Below are positions 40,506 through 52,084 of a stretch of DNA of 64,000 bases, piece by piece. A model generated the notes under the pieces. That model did no database searches, was not told the origin of the DNA, and saw only the letters and a program-made list of their open reading frames with translations. Position numbers and translations under genes: made by a program. Each line of letters opens with the position of its first letter. Positions within the stretch are counted from its first letter, which is position 1. The DNA comes from Citrobacter amalonaticus (GTDB taxonomy: Bacteria; Pseudomonadota; Gammaproteobacteria; Enterobacterales; Enterobacteriaceae). The DNA is taken from NCBI RefSeq assembly GCF_002918555.1, contig NZ_PQMB01000002.1, forward strand, positions 1,155,169-1,219,168. Direction: 5' to 3'.

Positions 40506-41600
40506 TTACTGACTCATACATTTCGCCCGTCGCTCGTCCACACGTTTGGCAAACCACGCGGTCGTCAGATTACGTGTGATCTTCGGGCTTTCCAGCTGAA
40601 TTCCTGGCAGCATCTCACGCGGAAGCATTTTACCACTCTTTGCTTCCGCCAGCTTATAGACCTTTTCATACAGCGCCGTCTTCTCAAACGCCAGACTGTC
40701 GCCTTTTTCCAGAGAACGGCGAATATCGCTGTCGCTCATATCCAGTTTGTCCGCCAGCTTACGTACCGCCAGCTCCGTTTTACCCGCCTCTTTGTTGCCA
40801 TAAAGAATGAGATCGCCGTCTAACGCCAGCTTCACGCCGCTGGCTTTGCTGACGGCGTTCTGGAACGCGGCGTTACGGCTGGCGTACCAGCCGGCGTTGA
40901 AATCAGCAAAACGGAAGATGGGCGCACTGTAATTTACCGGATAATTCAGGAGATGCCAGGTACCAAACCACAGCCCCCCACGCAGGCTGAAGACTTCCTG
41001 ACGCACCGTGCCCTCTATTTGCCACGGATAGCCTTTGGTATGCTGCTCGGCAAAAGCAATACTCACCTGCATCGGCCCCCCGGTATGCACCGGGTTCAGC
41101 GAGCCAAACAGCGTTTGTCCCATCGGCACCATGTTAATGAAATCATCAAAAATAGCGCTGAGCTGTTTTTCTGTTTTCACCGTATCCAGGCGGTCGCTAT
41201 AACTTTTTCCGGTTGGCGAGTTAATTTTCAGCGCCGTATGAACCAGAAAAACCGGGATATGCATTCGTTCGGCGCGCCTGTCGATCTCCTGCCAGGCTAT
41301 TTTATTCAATCCCGGTACGACAGGATCGGCCTGATAGTTTGATTCCTGCTGCGCCACCGCCAGCACCGAACAGACGTTTTCGACCGTCGGGGCCAGCCCC
41401 TGGCTCTCAAATGTTTTCGCCATGTTCTGCGCCCATGCCTCCCTGTCCTTCACGCTGGCAGGCATTTTCTGCCGTACCACGTCTGCCACATCAACGGGTT
41501 TTTCACCCTTTTTAAGCGGCTGCGGGGTTTGGCTGCTACAACCTGCCAGCACCAGCCCGGCCAACAGTGACAAAGGGTAAAGACGGGACACCGCCGACAT
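40506..41600 (-). CDS. yaiW: Outer-membrane surface lipoprotein YaiW
   Basis: YaiW (DUF1615), 364 residues as in E. coli, with lipoprotein signal LLAGLVLAGCSS (lipid-linked Cys near 21). In E. coli it is surface exposed and works with SbmA in the uptake of proline-rich antimicrobial peptides. It is 14 bases after sbmA on the same strand, the conserved sbmA-yaiW operon. Confidence 0.95.
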   Translation of the reverse strand: MSAVSRLYPLSLLAGLVLAGCSSQTPQPLKKGEKPVDVADVVRQKMPASVKDREAWAQNMAKTFESQGLAPTVENVCSVLAVAQQESNYQADPVVPGLNKIAWQEIDRRAERMHIPVFLVHTALKINSPTGKSYSDRLDTVKTEKQLSAIFDDFINMVPMGQTLFGSLNPVHTGGPMQVSIAFAEQHTKGYPWQIEGTVRQEVFSLRGGLWFGTWHLLNYPVNYSAPIFRFADFNAGWYASRNAAFQNAVSKASGVKLALDGDLILYGNKEAGKTELAVRKLADKLDMSDSDIRRSLEKGDSLAFEKTALYEKVYKLAEAKSGKMLPREMLPGIQLESPKITRNLTTAWFAKRVDERRAKCMSQ

Positions 41601-41614
41601 AACGTTTCCTTTTG

Positions 41615-42835
41615 CTAGCTAAGAGTATGGGTGACTTCCTGAATATCCTGACCATCCAGTTCGCGCTCAAAGCTACGCAGACGTTTATAGATGGACATCA
41701 GTTCCACCAGGGTGGTCCATGAACTGATCAAATACTGGAAGGAGCCGCGTACCTGACCAAATACGTTAGTGATCTGAGTCATCAGACCCAGCGTAATCGT
41801 ACCCGCAACAATCGACGGAAACAGCAGGAACAACCCGAAAACGTTGTCGACCTGCAGATAGAGGATCCGGGCAATATTAAAGTACATATAGTGAAAATAG
41901 AGGCGGAAATAGTTCTGGCGCACCGCGCTGAACAATTCGCGAACCGTGGGCGGCGTGGCGCGATTAGCATCATCCTCACCGTAGACCAGCTCTTTACGGT
42001 AAGCGGCTTCCACACGCTGATTTTTAAATTCAAGGCCCGGAAGCTTTATCCCCACGACGGCCAACAATCCCGTTCCCATCAGCGACCACACAAGAGCAGC
42101 AATGACCAGACCGTAAGGTATGTGACCAACAAACGGCAGATTCGGGACATGCGCAGAGAGCGTAACCAGCACGGGCAGGAAAGCAATTAGCGTCATGATC
42201 GCATTAATAAAACTCACGCCCATGCTTTCAAGCGTTGAGGCAAAACGCATCGTGTCCTCCTGCACACGCTGCGCGGAACCTTCGATATGACGCAGATGCT
42301 GCCAGTTAGCCATATAGTATTCGTTCATCGCAGTGCGCCAGCGAAACACATAGTGGCTCACAAAAAAATTGTTCAGTACGCTGACCACAACCGCAATCAA
42401 CGCAATCCCAAGAAACACCCCAACCTCACGATAGAACTGTTCTATGGTGACTTTATGCGGTGAGCTAAGAGCGGTCTGAATGAGATCGTAGAAAGGGGCA
42501 TACCAGGCGTTAACCGCCACCCCCACCTCCACCAGGAACCAGGTCACGAAGATGATCAGAGACGTCCCAGGTATTGACCAGTACTGCCAGCGGTGCGGGC
42601 TATAGATAAACCAGAACAGCGCAAACAGCCCCACGCAGAGAATATAATACGCGTAAAAGATCAGGTAGTTCAGCGACCAGAATCGGGCGGCGCTAATGGG
42701 TATGTCACCCGATGCGCCCGCAAGATGCGCCCCCCAGGCACCGCCACCGGCTTGCCAGAAAATGACGGCAACCAGCGCCCAAACAAATGCCGACAGGAAA
42801 AAAGCTCCCGGCTTTGGGAAAAAAGACGTAAACAT
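41615..42835 (-). CDS. sbmA: Peptide antibiotic transporter SbmA
   Basis: SbmA, 406 residues as in E. coli, is an inner-membrane proton-driven peptide importer of the SbmA/BacA family. It resembles an ABC exporter membrane part without ATPase. It imports microcins B17 and J25, bleomycin and proline-rich peptides. Membrane segments occur at about 13-32, 55-80, 90-112, 140-160, 205-225, 235-255 and 325-345. The [27 protein letters not shown] loop is typical. Confidence 0.97.
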   Translation of the reverse strand: MFTSFFPKPGAFFLSAFVWALVAVIFWQAGGGAWGAHLAGASGDIPISAARFWSLNYLIFYAYYILCVGLFALFWFIYSPHRWQYWSIPGTSLIIFVTWFLVEVGVAVNAWYAPFYDLIQTALSSPHKVTIEQFYREVGVFLGIALIAVVVSVLNNFFVSHYVFRWRTAMNEYYMANWQHLRHIEGSAQRVQEDTMRFASTLESMGVSFINAIMTLIAFLPVLVTLSAHVPNLPFVGHIPYGLVIAALVWSLMGTGLLAVVGIKLPGLEFKNQRVEAAYRKELVYGEDDANRATPPTVRELFSAVRQNYFRLYFHYMYFNIARILYLQVDNVFGLFLLFPSIVAGTITLGLMTQITNVFGQVRGSFQYLISSWTTLVELMSIYKRLRSFERELDGQDIQEVTHTLS

Positions 42836-42971
42836 GATGCTCTCCTGCTAACTTCTTATCGTTTTTACTTACGACTGCTGTGTTTTTGCCACAGTGCTCA
42901 CTGCGGCAAAAAGGGACAAAGCCCAATGACACGCAAGGCGAAACCGCCCATTGTGACCAAAATGGTGACGC

Positions 42972-43505
42972 TTAGTTCGCTTTCCAGTCCTGAAGAATTG
43001 TTTCGACGGATTTCACAAAGACGGGATTGCCTGGCACAGTCAGGTTGCGCCAGACATCGTTATAGTGCGCAATCAGCGTTTCTGCCCTGGCAGCAGGCCG
43101 ATTGGCTGTCGTGTGGGCATCCCCGGCAACGGTAATGCGATAACCTCTACTGGCGCCGTTTTTCAGCGTGGTATCGACACAATAGTCCGTCGCACAGCCG
43201 CACATCACAAACTGCTTAATGCCATACTCACTCAGCACCTGCTCCAGTGCCGTTTTGTAAAATGCATCGCATGCCGTTTTGGTGACGAACAGCGCGTTCG
43301 CGGGAACCATCAGCTCCGGTAAAAGCGCAAACCCTTCACTCCCCTCCTCCAGCCCTCCGGCTTCCGCATGCTGAATAAAAAGGGTCACGTCCGCTGCCCG
43401 CGTCAGCTGGTTTATGCGTTTAACGCAGATTTCCCGATTGATTCGTGGCGTAGTAAAAACGCCGTTTTGCATATCAACTACCATGACCGCGTGTTTTTCA
43501 GACAT
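42972..43505 (-). CDS. Isochorismatase-family cysteine hydrolase
   Basis: A 177-residue cytoplasmic protein with the family's catalytic set: Asp in VMVVDMQNG (near 11), Lys in FVTKTACDAF (near 96) and the nucleophilic Cys in VMCGCATDYCVDTTLKNG (near 127). The cis-peptide region GCATDYC is intact, so it should be active, probably on a small amide. It stands between sbmA and ampH, which are neighbours in E. coli K-12, so it is an insertion or a retained ancestral gene. Confidence 0.85.
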   Translation of the reverse strand: MSEKHAVMVVDMQNGVFTTPRINREICVKRINQLTRAADVTLFIQHAEAGGLEEGSEGFALLPELMVPANALFVTKTACDAFYKTALEQVLSEYGIKQFVMCGCATDYCVDTTLKNGASRGYRITVAGDAHTTANRPAARAETLIAHYNDVWRNLTVPGNPVFVKSVETILQDWKAN

Positions 43506-43689
43506 CGTTCATTCCTGCGGGGAGGGGGAAAACGAGATTATCGCACGTGTGGGATCACAAAAGTGAATCTTGTTTATCGATAAAAAATCCCTTGTTTAGT
43601 CTCCGTTACGTTTTTAACACTATTATTGCTGTAATTAGCGATTTGCATTGTGTTACCAGATAGTATAAATACGCATACACATCATCTTT

Positions 43690-43746
43690 GTTGGCTGCGG
43701 GTTTCTTCTCTTGCCGCCTCGATGCAACGCGAATTTTGTGTATAGT
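43690..43746. repeat. Partial ERIC end upstream of ampH
   Basis: GCCGCCTCGATGCAACGCGA and ATTTTGTGTATAG match the reverse complement of the left end of the ERIC copy at 8510 (CTATACACAAAAT...GATGCATCGAGGCGGC). The rest is missing. It ends about 30 bases before the ampH start and so falls within its promoter or leader. Confidence 0.6.
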
Positions 43747-43778
43747 TTTCTGTTTTATTTCACTCATGGACACCACCG

Positions 43779-44918
43779 TTGAAACGTAGTCTGCTTTTTT
43801 CTGCCGCGCTGTGTGCGGCGTCATTGACATCAGCCCAGGCAGCGCAGTCTGTCACCGATCCCGTTTTCGCTTCTGATATCGTAGAACGCTACGCCGATCA
43901 TATTTATTACGGCAGCGGCGCCACGGGGATGGCGCTGGTTGTGATCGATGGCAATCAGCGTGTGTTCCGCAGCTTTGGGGAGACGCGTCCTGGCAATAAT
44001 GTTCGTCCACAGCTGGACTCTGTTATTCGCATCGCCTCTCTCACCAAGCTGATGACCAGCGAGATGCTGGTCAAATTGCTTGATCAGGGCACCGTGAAGC
44101 TGGATGACCCGTTGAGTAAATACGCGCCGCCGGGAGCGCGCGTGCCAACGTATCAGGGTACGCCCATCACCCTGGTGAATCTGGCGACGCATACCAGCGC
44201 GTTACCTCGCGAACAGCCCGGCGGTGCGGCAAAACGTCCGGTGTTTGTCTGGCCGACCCGCGAACAGCGCTGGAGTTATCTCTCCACCGCGACCTTGAAA
44301 AGCGCGCCCGGATCGCAAGCCGCTTATTCCAACCTGGCGTTCGATCTGCTGGCTGATGCGCTGGCGAGCGCCTCCGGTAAGCCGTACACCCAACTTTTCG
44401 AAGAACAAATTACTCGTCCGTTGGGCATGAAAGACACCACTTATACGCCGTCGCCCGATCAGTGCAAACGTCTGATGGTGGCGGAGAAAGGGGCCAGTCC
44501 ATGTAACAATACCCTGGCGGCAATTGGCAGCGGCGGCGTCTACTCCACCCCCGGAGACATGATGCGCTGGATGCAGCAGTATCTCTCTTCTGACTTCTAC
44601 CAGCGCAGCCATCAGGCCGATCGTATGCAGACGCTCATCTTTCAGCGCGCGCAGTTAACCAAAGTGACGGGGATGGATGTGCCCGGAAAAGCCGATGCGC
44701 TGGGCCTGGGATGGGTTTATATGGCGCCCAAAGACGGACGTCCGGGAATCATTCAGAAAACAGGCGGCGGCGGCGGTTTCATCACCTATATGGCGATGAT
44801 TCCCCAGCAAAATGTCGGTGCCTTTGTGGTCGTTACCCGTTCGCCACTCACCCGGTTCACCAATATGAGTGATGGAATTAATGATTTGGTGACCGAACTT
44901 AGCCAGAATAGATTTTAA
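43779..44918 (+). CDS. ampH: D-alanyl-D-alanine carboxypeptidase/endopeptidase AmpH
   Basis: AmpH, 379 residues, is a periplasmic class-C-type penicillin-binding protein that trims peptidoglycan peptides. It has a signal peptide (MKRSLLFSAALCAASLTSAQA). The active-site motifs are SLTK in IASLTKLMTSE, YSN in AAYSNLAFDLL and KTG in QKTGGGGGFITY. The E. coli protein has 385 residues and ends SGNKPLVIPAS. Here the sequence ends SQNRF, and the TAA stop comes from an ERIC-ended element that begins at the last codons. Confidence 0.95.
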   Translation: MKRSLLFSAALCAASLTSAQAAQSVTDPVFASDIVERYADHIYYGSGATGMALVVIDGNQRVFRSFGETRPGNNVRPQLDSVIRIASLTKLMTSEMLVKLLDQGTVKLDDPLSKYAPPGARVPTYQGTPITLVNLATHTSALPREQPGGAAKRPVFVWPTREQRWSYLSTATLKSAPGSQAAYSNLAFDLLADALASASGKPYTQLFEEQITRPLGMKDTTYTPSPDQCKRLMVAEKGASPCNNTLAAIGSGGVYSTPGDMMRWMQQYLSSDFYQRSHQADRMQTLIFQRAQLTKVTGMDVPGKADALGLGWVYMAPKDGRPGIIQKTGGGGGFITYMAMIPQQNVGAFVVVTRSPLTRFTNMSDGINDLVTELSQNRF

Positions 44919-45050
44919 ATAATTCGCGTTGCGGGGCAAAACGGCGTCGTCGTTTGAACAGCGCTTGCGCTGGCCCCGCAGGGGCGCGGCCCAGGGACGG
45001 GCCGGGTAACAAAGCCAACGCACCAGCAACCTGAAGGATGACGAGTATAA
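44915..45050. repeat. ERIC-ended element with GC-rich core at the ampH stop
   Basis: About 135 bases: TTAAATAATTCGCGTTGCGG, GAACAGCGCTTGCGCTGGCC with core CCGCAGGGGCGCGGCCCAGG, and CCTGAAGGATGACGAGTATA. Same family and orientation as 37071 and 38331. Its first bases supply the ampH stop codon; its right end is 26 bases before the yaiV stop. Confidence 0.85.
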
Positions 45051-45075
45051 ATCGTTAATTGTTCCCGCATCCTGA

Positions 45076-45699
45076 TTAATACTCTGAAGGCAAACGGTTA
45101 ATCCCCACCAGTTTGCCTTTATTCATTTCGATATAACCACCTTTTCGCAAGGCAGCAAGCACTTCAGCAACAACGGAACGCGAAATTCTCGTCCTCTGGT
45201 GAATGTAATTCATAACACCGATACGGAAACGTAACTCCTCATCCCACTCAATCATTGATATCAACGTAGCCCGGATTTGATCGTAGGAATTATTGCCAAT
45301 TAGCTGTACATCGCGCATTTCCATGATGCGATTTTGCCATGCCAGCCAGCAAAAGGCTTCACGCCACAGATTATTCTCCTCAATGATTTTTATCGTTTGA
45401 GAGGCCGGTAGATGATATCCCGAACCGCTACTTTCATTGACCAGTTGATACTGTACATCATTTTTCATTACACCATCTGCCAGCCCCATGATAAATGGCG
45501 CCTGAGCAATACCTATAAGTATATTTTCTCCTCTTCGCAGAGAGATAACGCCGTTTAAAATAACAAACGTATCATCCTGGTGGGTATCTTTAGAAAATAT
45601 AACTTGTTTTTCATTACAAAACTCGAAGCGAGTACCATATTTAGACAAGCATTGATCGAGTTTCCTGAATTCATTAAGTGGTTTACTCAGTGAGATCAT
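45076..45699 (-). CDS. yaiV: Winged-helix (Crp-like) regulator YaiV/IprA family
   Basis: A 207-residue protein with an N-terminal cNMP-binding-like beta domain (about 25-110, TFVILNGVISLRRGENILIG) and a C-terminal Crp-type winged helix (RTRISRSVVAEVLAALRKGGYIEMNKG near 165-192). It matches E. coli YaiV. The related Salmonella protein IprA has been linked to hydrogen peroxide resistance. The glycines that bind cyclic nucleotide are not evident, so the ligand is unknown. Confidence 0.9.
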   Translation of the reverse strand: MISLSKPLNEFRKLDQCLSKYGTRFEFCNEKQVIFSKDTHQDDTFVILNGVISLRRGENILIGIAQAPFIMGLADGVMKNDVQYQLVNESSGSGYHLPASQTIKIIEENNLWREAFCWLAWQNRIMEMRDVQLIGNNSYDQIRATLISMIEWDEELRFRIGVMNYIHQRTRISRSVVAEVLAALRKGGYIEMNKGKLVGINRLPSEY

Positions 45700-45788
45700 T
45701 TTGCATTCCTTGCAATAATGCCCGTCAAATCCTTAACGGGCATTGCCTGGGTTAAATAACTATTAATAAGTTTATCAAAAAGAAATCA

Positions 45789-46917
<1,129 letters not shown>

Positions 46918-47169
46918 GATTTACCGAAACAAAAAAACAATGAATAGCTAACCCCCTTGTATGTAAATCATAAAAATAAAAAATCATCGATATTTAAAAT
47001 AAGATCTTAAATATAAATGCCATTGGTAAATATGAATATTTAGTTATACACAATAAAAAATTAGCGCTGGTTATCCCGGAACGGGTCGATAATGAGGCCC
47101 ATTTCGTGAAACACCGCACTCAGGTTCAGGTATACTACAGCCTTCGATTCCACAAACATCAGGCATCCC
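46918..47169. other. AT-rich region between the autotransporter remnant and hemB
   Basis: About 250 bases, very AT-rich at 46960-47060. The proximal part contains GGTATACTACAG near 47130, a likely hemB -10 region (TATACT). Nothing else is recognised. Confidence 0.45.
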
Positions 47170-48144
47170 ATGACAGACTTAATCCAACGCCCTCGCCGCC
47201 TGCGCAAATCTGCTGCGCTGCGCGCCATGTTTGAAGAGACAACACTGAGCTTAAACGACCTGGTGTTGCCGATCTTTGTTGAAGAAGAACTGGACGACTA
47301 TAAAGCGATTGAAGCCATGCCAGGCGTCATGCGTATTCCGGAAAAGCATCTGGCACGTGAGATTGAACGCATCGCCAGTGCCGGAATTCGTTCAGTGATG
47401 ACCTTCGGAATTTCCCACCATACTGATGACACCGGCAGCGATGCCTGGAAAGAAGACGGTCTGGTGGCGCGTATGTCGCGCATTTGCAAACAGACGGTGC
47501 CGGAAATGATCGTCATGTCTGACACCTGCTTCTGCGAATATACCTCCCACGGACACTGTGGCGTACTGTGCGAGCACGGCGTGGATAACGATGCCACGCT
47601 GACCAACCTCGGCAAACAGGCCGTTGTTGCTGCCGCGGCTGGCGCTGACTTTATCGCGCCTTCTGCCGCGATGGACGGACAAGTACAGGCAATCCGCCAG
47701 GCGCTGGACGCCGCGGGCTTTACCGATACCGCCATCATGTCCTACTCCACTAAATTCGCGTCATCTTTCTACGGCCCGTTCCGGGAAGCGGCGGGAACCG
47801 CCTTAAAAGGCGACCGTAAAACCTATCAGATGAACCCAATGAACCGTCGTGAAGCGATTCGTGAGTCGTTACTTGACGAAGCGCAGGGTGCAGACTGTCT
47901 GATGGTGAAACCTGCCGGCGCCTATCTGGATGTACTGCGTGACATCCGCGAACGTACTGAGCTGCCGCTTGGCGCGTATCAGGTCAGCGGCGAATATGCG
48001 ATGATCAAGTTCGCAGCAATGGCCGGTGCCATTGATGAAGAGAAAGTGGTGCTCGAAAGCTTAGGCTCAATCAAACGTGCCGGTGCGGATCTGATCTTCA
48101 GCTACTTCGCGCTCGATTTAGCTGAGAAGAAGATCCTGCGTTAA
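47170..48144 (+). CDS. hemB: Delta-aminolevulinic acid dehydratase (porphobilinogen synthase)
   Basis: HemB, 324 residues as in E. coli, condenses two 5-aminolevulinate molecules to porphobilinogen in haem synthesis. The zinc site [18 protein letters not shown], Schiff-base lysines in [14 protein letters not shown] and [11 protein letters not shown], and the start [22 protein letters not shown] are clear. It converges with tauD. Confidence 0.98.
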   Translation: MTDLIQRPRRLRKSAALRAMFEETTLSLNDLVLPIFVEEELDDYKAIEAMPGVMRIPEKHLAREIERIASAGIRSVMTFGISHHTDDTGSDAWKEDGLVARMSRICKQTVPEMIVMSDTCFCEYTSHGHCGVLCEHGVDNDATLTNLGKQAVVAAAAGADFIAPSAAMDGQVQAIRQALDAAGFTDTAIMSYSTKFASSFYGPFREAAGTALKGDRKTYQMNPMNRREAIRESLLDEAQGADCLMVKPAGAYLDVLRDIRERTELPLGAYQVSGEYAMIKFAAMAGAIDEEKVVLESLGSIKRAGADLIFSYFALDLAEKKILR

Positions 48145-48152
48145 TCTCCCCT

Positions 48153-48181
48153 CTGCCGGATGACACTCCGTCATCCGGCAT
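48153..48181. terminator. REP-like hairpin after hemB
   Basis: TGCCGGATGACACTCCGTCA followed by TCCGGCA forms a single strong stem eight bases after the hemB stop. It has no T-run and resembles one palindromic unit that can stabilise or end the mRNA. Confidence 0.7.
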
Positions 48182-48300
48182 GTTCACAAAACGTTGCCGA
48201 ATCATCATCCAAACGACATTTGCCCTTTTGCGCGCGAGGCGCTGGTCGGTTTTTATCCCCCGGCTCCCCCGATGCACCCGCAGGCAGTCTCGCCACAGCC

Positions 48301-49152
48301 TTACCCCGCGCGAAAGTAAGGTTTATCCCCGAGGATAGTCGCCCGGTGCATTATGCGCCGCTGCGGCAGATAATCGGCGTTGGCATAATGCTGGGTGACA
48401 CGGTTATCCCAGATCGCCACGTCATTGGGCTGCCAGCGCCACCGCACCTGAAATTCCGGCTTAGTTATATGGGTAAACAGAAATCCGAGCAGCGCCTCGC
48501 TCTCTTTCTGTGTGACATCAACGATTCGGGTAGTAAAGCCTTCATTAACGAAAAGAGCCTGTTTGCCGCTCACCGGATGCGTGCGCACCACCGGATGCAA
48601 TAACGGCGGATGTTTTGCCACCGCCTCCCGCCAGCGCTGATGCTCCTCTTCAGTTTGACGGTACTTGTACTCCGGAAAAGACTTACGGAAATCATGCTCC
48701 GCACGCAGGCCGCTCAGGAGCTGGCGGAAAGGCTCAGAAAGCGCCTCATACGCCGCGATCCCACTGGTCCACAGCGTATCGCCGCCGGTGGAGGGCAGCT
48801 CTTTAGCCGCCAGGATCGCCCCGGCAGGCGGCGTTTCGATAAAAGTCACATCCGTGTGCCAGTTATCATTATCCGGTGGATTATCATTGTGCGTATCGAG
48901 CACGATAATCTCATCCACCCCCTCGGCATGTGGGTAGACGGGATGAATATGCAGATCGCCAAAACGCTGCGCCAGCGCTCGCTGTTGCTGCGGTGCGATC
49001 GCCTGCTCGCGCAGGAACACGACCTGATGGCGCAGTACCGCATGATACAACTGTTCAAACTGATTATCGCTCAGCGGGCGGGTCAAATCCGCACCAGAAA
49101 TCTGTGCGCCGATATACGGTCCCAGCGGGACAATGCTCAGACGTTCACTCAT
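48301..49152 (-). CDS. tauD: Taurine dioxygenase TauD
   Basis: TauD, 283 residues, is an Fe(II)/2-oxoglutarate dioxygenase that releases sulfite from taurine during sulfur starvation. The iron ligands are His and Asp in NWHTDVTF (near 99-101) and His in NRVTQHYANAD (near 255); the 2-oxoglutarate Arg is in RRIMHRATI. It overlaps tauC by four bases at the end of the tauABCD operon. Confidence 0.97.
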   Translation of the reverse strand: MSERLSIVPLGPYIGAQISGADLTRPLSDNQFEQLYHAVLRHQVVFLREQAIAPQQQRALAQRFGDLHIHPVYPHAEGVDEIIVLDTHNDNPPDNDNWHTDVTFIETPPAGAILAAKELPSTGGDTLWTSGIAAYEALSEPFRQLLSGLRAEHDFRKSFPEYKYRQTEEEHQRWREAVAKHPPLLHPVVRTHPVSGKQALFVNEGFTTRIVDVTQKESEALLGFLFTHITKPEFQVRWRWQPNDVAIWDNRVTQHYANADYLPQRRIMHRATILGDKPYFRAG

Positions 49153-49976
49153 TGTACTTCTCCATGCCAGGGCGTCAGACGGCGCTGAAGCGTACGCAGA
49201 CCCAGTTCTAAAATAAAAGCAATGACCGCAATCACCGCGATCCCTGCCAGCACCACGTCGGTGGCAAGAAACTCACCGGCCGACTGGACCATAAATCCTA
49301 AACCTCGCGTTGCCGCGATCAGTTCTGCTGCCACCAGCGTCGACCAGCCCACGCCAAGCCCAATGCGCAAACCGGTCAGGATCTCCGGCAGCGCGCCGGG
49401 CAGGATCACAAACCACAGCACCTGTGCGCGACTGGCGCCCAGCGATTGCGCAGCACGTATTCTCACCTGCTGCGCGCTTTTCACCCCCGCCAGCGCCGAC
49501 ATCGCTACAGGAGCAAAAATCGCCAGATAGATCAGCAGGATCTTGGACGTTTCGCCAATACCGAACCAGATAACCATCAGCGGCAAATAGGCCAATGGCG
49601 GCACCGGACGATACAGTTCAATGATCGGATCGAGAATGCCGCGCATCGTCGGACTCAGCCCCATCGCGATCCCAACCGGGACGCCCAGCAGCACCGCCGC
49701 CAGCAGAGCCAGCACAATTCGGGTGAGGCTTGCCGCCAGATGCTGCCACAGCGTGGCATCCATAAACCCCTGCGGTCCGGCAATCGTCACCAGCTTTTGC
49801 AGCACCTGCTGCGGTGGCGGCAGAAACAGTGGACTTATTAGCTGGAGCGCCGCCACCGCCCACCATACCGCCAGGAGGGTCGTCAGCGTTGCCAGGCTTA
49901 ACGTTATCTGTCGGGAGAACGGCCAGCGCCATACGGACGTGCGCTGAGCCGGTTTGTCATTGATAACCACGGTCAT
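49149..49976 (-). CDS. tauC: Taurine ABC transporter permease TauC
   Basis: TauC, 275 residues, is the membrane component of the taurine importer, with six membrane segments. The EAA-type cytoplasmic loop [29 protein letters not shown] that docks the ATPase is present. It overlaps both tauB and tauD by four bases. Confidence 0.97.
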   Translation of the reverse strand: MTVVINDKPAQRTSVWRWPFSRQITLSLATLTTLLAVWWAVAALQLISPLFLPPPQQVLQKLVTIAGPQGFMDATLWQHLAASLTRIVLALLAAVLLGVPVGIAMGLSPTMRGILDPIIELYRPVPPLAYLPLMVIWFGIGETSKILLIYLAIFAPVAMSALAGVKSAQQVRIRAAQSLGASRAQVLWFVILPGALPEILTGLRIGLGVGWSTLVAAELIAATRGLGFMVQSAGEFLATDVVLAGIAVIAVIAFILELGLRTLQRRLTPWHGEVQ

Positions 49977-50740
49977 GAAAAGGCCTCCCGTTGTTCAAAG
50001 ACGCGGCTTAACACATATTCGCGGGTCTCAATAAATTGTGGATCGGACTTAATACCACGACTCGATTCGCCAGCCACAAAGCGGCGGGCGAAATTGAGCG
50101 ACAGACGCTCCACTATCCGGCCAGGTCCTGGGGACAGCAGCAGCAGATCGGTTGCCATAAACACCGCCTCTTCAATATCATGGGTGATCAGCAGCACCTG
50201 TTTGTTCGTCTCATGCCAGAGCTTCAGCAGCAGGGTTTGCATCTGCTCACGGGTAAAAGCATCCAGCGCGCCGAAGGGTTCGTCCAGCAGCAAAAGCTGG
50301 GGATTGGCGGCCAGCGCGCGGGCAATGCCAACACGCTGACGCTGACCGCCGGAAAGCTGCCAGATAAAGCGCCTGCCCGCCCCTTCCAGTCCGACCTTTT
50401 TCAACATCTCATGCGCGATTTGCTGACGCCGCGCTTTCTCCACGCCTGCCAGCTGCAAACCAAAAGCAACGTTATCCTGGAGATTACGCCAGGGAAGCAG
50501 CCCTTCATTCTGAAAAACCACCCCACGCTCCGCGCCCGGCCCGTCCACCCGTTTGCCCGCCAGTTGAATGCTCCCGTGCTGATAAGGCACAAATCCGGCA
50601 ATCAGGTTGAGCAACGTTGTTTTCCCACAACCGGATGGGCCCAGCACTACCAGCAGTTCACCACTGTCGAGCGTCAGATTGAGATCTTCCAGCACGGGCT
50701 TACCGCCGTAATCAGCAAAGAGATGTGAGATATGCAGCAT
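49973..50740 (-). CDS. tauB: Taurine ABC transporter ATP-binding protein TauB
   Basis: TauB, 255 residues. Walker [15 protein letters not shown] (near 34), signature [16 protein letters not shown], Walker [13 protein letters not shown] and the H-loop [10 protein letters not shown] are all intact. It powers TauAC uptake of taurine and other alkanesulfonates. Confidence 0.97.
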   Translation of the reverse strand: MLHISHLFADYGGKPVLEDLNLTLDSGELLVVLGPSGCGKTTLLNLIAGFVPYQHGSIQLAGKRVDGPGAERGVVFQNEGLLPWRNLQDNVAFGLQLAGVEKARRQQIAHEMLKKVGLEGAGRRFIWQLSGGQRQRVGIARALAANPQLLLLDEPFGALDAFTREQMQTLLLKLWHETNKQVLLITHDIEEAVFMATDLLLLSPGPGRIVERLSLNFARRFVAGESSRGIKSDPQFIETREYVLSRVFEQREAFS

Positions 50741-50751
50741 CCGCGCCTCCT

Positions 50752-51714
50752 TTATTGTATAAAGCGGTCGGTAACGTACTGACTGTAATCGTTCGCGACA
50801 TCAGGCACTTTGCCCTGCTCTTTCAGGAACTGCGCGGTGTCGATAATGGCTTTGTTCACCGGTCCGGTCAGCTCGGATGTCTGCTGTTGCGGCGTCAGAT
50901 AGGTATTGCCTTTCACCAGTCCCGGCACATCCGCTTCCGGCACGCCGCTTAAGCGCGACAGCTTGCTGATGTTTTCCGGCTGTTTCAGCCATTCGTCAGG
51001 ATTGGCGATATACGATTGCTGCGCGTCGATAGCGCTTTTGGCAAAGGCTTTCACCACCTCGGGATGCTTCCCGGCAAAATCTTTACGTACCACCCAGACA
51101 TCCAGCGTTGGCGATCCCCACTCTCCCACTTTTTCTGAATCAGTCAGCACATTACCCTCTTTTTCCAGCACGTTAACCGCGGGTGCCCAGACGTAAGCGC
51201 CATCAATATCTCCGCGCTGCCAGGCGGCGATAATCGCGGGCGGTTGCAGGTTCACAATCTCTACCTGGCCAGGCCTGATGCCCCAGTGCTTTAACGCTGC
51301 CAGCAGACTGTAATGGGTGGTGGAGATAAACGGCACGGCAATACGCTTGCCGATCAGGTCTTCCGGCTTGCTGATATTTTTCTTCACCACCAGCGCTTCA
51401 GAGTTACCGAGTCTGGAAGCAAGAAGAAAGACTTCGATCGGCACCTGCTGACTGGCGGCTACCGCCAGCGGACTGGAGCCGAGATTGCCTATCTGCACGT
51501 CGCCGGATGCCAGCGCACGAACAATACTTGCCCCGCTGTCAAACTTGCGCCAGTCAACGGTGGCCCCGCTCTCTTTGGCAAACGTATTATCCGCCTGCGC
51601 GACTTTCGCCGGTTCGGCGGAGGTCTGATACGCCACGGTAACGTTCACCGCCTGCGTCTGAAAGGTGATGAGCGCCAGTGCGGCAAGTAGTGTGTTACGC
51701 GATGAAAAAATCAT
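50752..51714 (-). CDS. tauA: Taurine-binding periplasmic protein TauA
   Basis: TauA, 320 residues as in E. coli. A signal peptide ([22 protein letters not shown]) is followed by an NMT1/SsuA-type solute-binding fold ([21 protein letters not shown]). It is the first gene of tauABCD, which in E. coli is turned on by Cbl and CysB under sulfate starvation. Confidence 0.97.
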   Translation of the reverse strand: MIFSSRNTLLAALALITFQTQAVNVTVAYQTSAEPAKVAQADNTFAKESGATVDWRKFDSGASIVRALASGDVQIGNLGSSPLAVAASQQVPIEVFLLASRLGNSEALVVKKNISKPEDLIGKRIAVPFISTTHYSLLAALKHWGIRPGQVEIVNLQPPAIIAAWQRGDIDGAYVWAPAVNVLEKEGNVLTDSEKVGEWGSPTLDVWVVRKDFAGKHPEVVKAFAKSAIDAQQSYIANPDEWLKQPENISKLSRLSGVPEADVPGLVKGNTYLTPQQQTSELTGPVNKAIIDTAQFLKEQGKVPDVANDYSQYVTDRFIQ

Positions 51715-52084
51715 GTTGTCTGCTCCCCTGTCTTGTTATGGAGGCAGTATTTCGTTGCGGCTGAATTTGATAAAGGAATTAAAAATTCTGGCTAAGAACA
51801 AAGCGTTTTTAGAAAAAAAGCGGCAATGGTTAGCGATGTAATGTATTTAGCGATGTCGGATAAGTTGTTTTGAACACGTTCCCATTCGCCAGGTCACCCC
51901 GTTGCAGACCGGAGAAGGCCCACATCATTCAAAATCATTGACTATAATTTAATCGCAAACCAATCGTAATAGTCTGATTTTACGGTCTATTTTTTGCATA
52001 CGGCATGGTGGCGGATAACGACCCGCCAGGTAACTCAGTTTCAAATGGTATAGAGTTTCATCTGCCCCATAACCCAACAACTAA
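51715..52084. other. Region between tauA and the integrase remnant
   Basis: About 370 bases. The part next to tauA (to about 51900) should hold the Cbl/CysB-controlled tau promoter. Base composition changes near 51910-51960 to AT-rich sequence typical of the islet that follows. No gene, tRNA or clear attachment repeat was seen. Confidence 0.5.
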
